Below, in pieces: positions 13,817-14,665 of a stretch of DNA of 14,665 bases; position 1 is the first letter of the stretch; every line of letters begins with the position of its first letter. Origin of the DNA: Leptofilum sp965368765 (lineage in GTDB: Bacteria > Chloroflexota > Anaerolineae > Promineifilales > Promineifilaceae); the NCBI GenBank assembly GCA_965368765.1, contig CBDUOF010000106.1:1-14665 (forward strand). Direction: 5' to 3'. Position numbers and translations under genes: made by a program. The notes under the pieces are model-generated. The model searched no databases and was not told the origin of the DNA. It saw nothing but the letters and a program-made list of their open reading frames with translations.

Positions 13817-14065
13817 GAAATGCCTCCAGAAAAAGTGGGTTTAAAGAGGTTGGTTGTTAATGGCTGGTTAGCGCAGTCGATTGGCCACTAGCAACTAGCC
13901 AAAATGTATAAATTGCTGTGTGGAAACGGCCGTTGGCAACCACATGTTCACATTATATGCCGCTACACTGTTTTGTGATAGATTAGCACCATTGACTTAT
14001 TCGCTATGGATTCATAGATGGCAATAAAGCGAATCCGACTCTTCATACTGGAGGATTAAACACAG
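13817..14065. promoter_or_regulatory. Divergent spacer between tnaA and the alpha/beta hydrolase
   Basis: This is about 250 bp without a gene. On the minus strand, TATACA (13910-13905) could be a -10 for tnaA, with palindrome AACGGCCGTT (13925-13934) over the -35 position. On the plus strand, TTGACT (13992-13997) is a possible -35, with a poor -10, TAGATG (14015-14020). ATTCGCT (13999-14005) and AGCGAAT (14028-14034) form an inverted repeat that encloses CTATG (14004-14008)/CATAG (14013-14017). GGAGG at 14050-14054 serves the hydrolase. Confidence 0.4.
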
Positions 14066-14665
14066 ATGGACGTAAAAAAAGTGGCAGCGGGCGGGCAGGG
14101 AATTGCGTACGTTGAAAGCAGCGGAAGTGGCCCAGCGGTGATGCTCATTCATGGCAATTCTGCCTCTAAACAAGCCTTTGCAGCGCAGCTGACGGGCGAT
14201 TTTGGACAGAAATACCGTGCGGTGGCGCTGGATTTACCCGGACATGGCGACTCGGATCAGGCAGCAGAGCCGGAGAAGACGTACCACATGCCGGGCTATG
14301 CGGCCGTTGTGGCAGAAGTGGCCCAAAAGTTGGGCATGACAGATGGCGTGTTTGTGGGCTGGAGCCTGGGTGGTCACATCGTGTTGGAAGCGCACAATTT
14401 GCTGCCGGATGCCGCTGGTTTTGTCATCTTTGGCACGCCGCCGTTGGCGTTTCCACCAGACATGGACAATGCGTTTTTGCCGAATCCGGCGATGGCTGCC
14501 GCTTTTGCCCAGGATTTGACGCAGGAGCAGATGGAAGGGTTTGCCGCTGCTTGTCTGGCGCCAGACTGCACGCATGATTTGGCTCCGTACGTGGCCGACA
14601 TTGCCCGTACCGACGGCCGTGCCCGCGCCACGATGGCCGCCAGCATCGCCCCGGATGGGTACCAG
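14066..14665 (+). CDS. Alpha/beta hydrolase, 3' end beyond the window
   Basis: The frame is open from ATG 14066 to the last base, giving 200 codons of a gene that continues past the window. It has the usual alpha/beta-hydrolase order. LIHGNSAS (27-34) forms the oxyanion loop. LDLPGHGDS (55-63) follows. The nucleophile elbow is GWSLGG with Ser100, and IFGTPPLAF comes after it. The cap domain begins near 130, and the Asp and His of the catalytic triad would lie in the missing part. GGAGG at 14050-14054 is about eleven bases before the ATG. Such proteins are esterases, lipases, C-C hydrolases or haloperoxidase-like enzymes, and the substrate cannot be told. It is divergent from tnaA. Two CGGCCG copies (14301, 14614) lie inside it. 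Confidence 0.85.
   Translation, partial: MDVKKVAAGGQGIAYVESSGSGPAVMLIHGNSASKQAFAAQLTGDFGQKYRAVALDLPGHGDSDQAAEPEKTYHMPGYAAVVAEVAQKLGMTDGVFVGWSLGGHIVLEAHNLLPDAAGFVIFGTPPLAFPPDMDNAFLPNPAMAAAFAQDLTQEQMEGFAAACLAPDCTHDLAPYVADIARTDGRARATMAASIAPDGYQ

Noticed and set aside
803..13934. The palindrome copies as a CRISPR array or tandem repeat
   Set aside because: Copies are irregularly spaced over 14 kb, on both sides of gene boundaries, with no spacer-like units and no cas genes.

Overview
The window is 14.7 kb of bacterial DNA. It carries eleven protein genes, two of them cut by the window edges, and no rRNA, tRNA, CRISPR array or transposase that I can see. The gene set points to a filamentous or sheathed Chloroflexota relative (Anaerolineae, Caldilineae or Ardenticatenia type). 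The signs are secreted proteins with a short Tyr-Leu-Pro motif, a CoxDEF-type maturation module, a tryptophanase, and one palindrome (AACGGCCGTT) repeated throughout. The phylum call is inference from remembered gene style, not a database match.

Left part (1-5391, + strand): a beta-propeller protein cut at its 5' end, then two secreted clan-A-like glycoside hydrolase barrels (the second with a C-terminal CARDB-like domain), then a multi-pass GT-C-type glycosyltransferase. This looks like a cell-surface or exopolysaccharide region and is visibly more AT-rich than the rest.

Middle part (5444-9364, - strand): in transcription order, a MoxR-type AAA+ ATPase (CoxD-like), a VWA protein (CoxE-like), an endonuclease III and an XdhC/CoxF-like protein. 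CoxD, CoxE and CoxF are the known accessory set that matures molybdenum hydroxylases such as CO dehydrogenase. No hydroxylase subunit lies in the window, and a DNA repair gene sits inside the set.

Right part (9510-14665): an SDR dehydrogenase (-) divergent from a Rieske mononuclear-iron oxygenase (+). Next come a membrane-anchored thioredoxin-like protein and a tryptophanase (both -), and the start of an alpha/beta hydrolase (+) that leaves the window.

The most striking feature belongs to no gene. The 10-mer AACGGCCGTT occurs 11 times, its 8-mer core ACGGCCGT 20 times and CGGCCG about 33 times, in genes and in spacers. In genes it is read mostly in one phase as Thr-Ala-Val. It resembles the HIP1 phenomenon of cyanobacteria but with a different word. 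Other structured elements are a perfect 22-bp palindrome over the coxD/coxE translation junction, an inverted repeat of ACGC(G/T)GAT words between coxE and nth, and a CTCTGCGG tandem in a convergent spacer.
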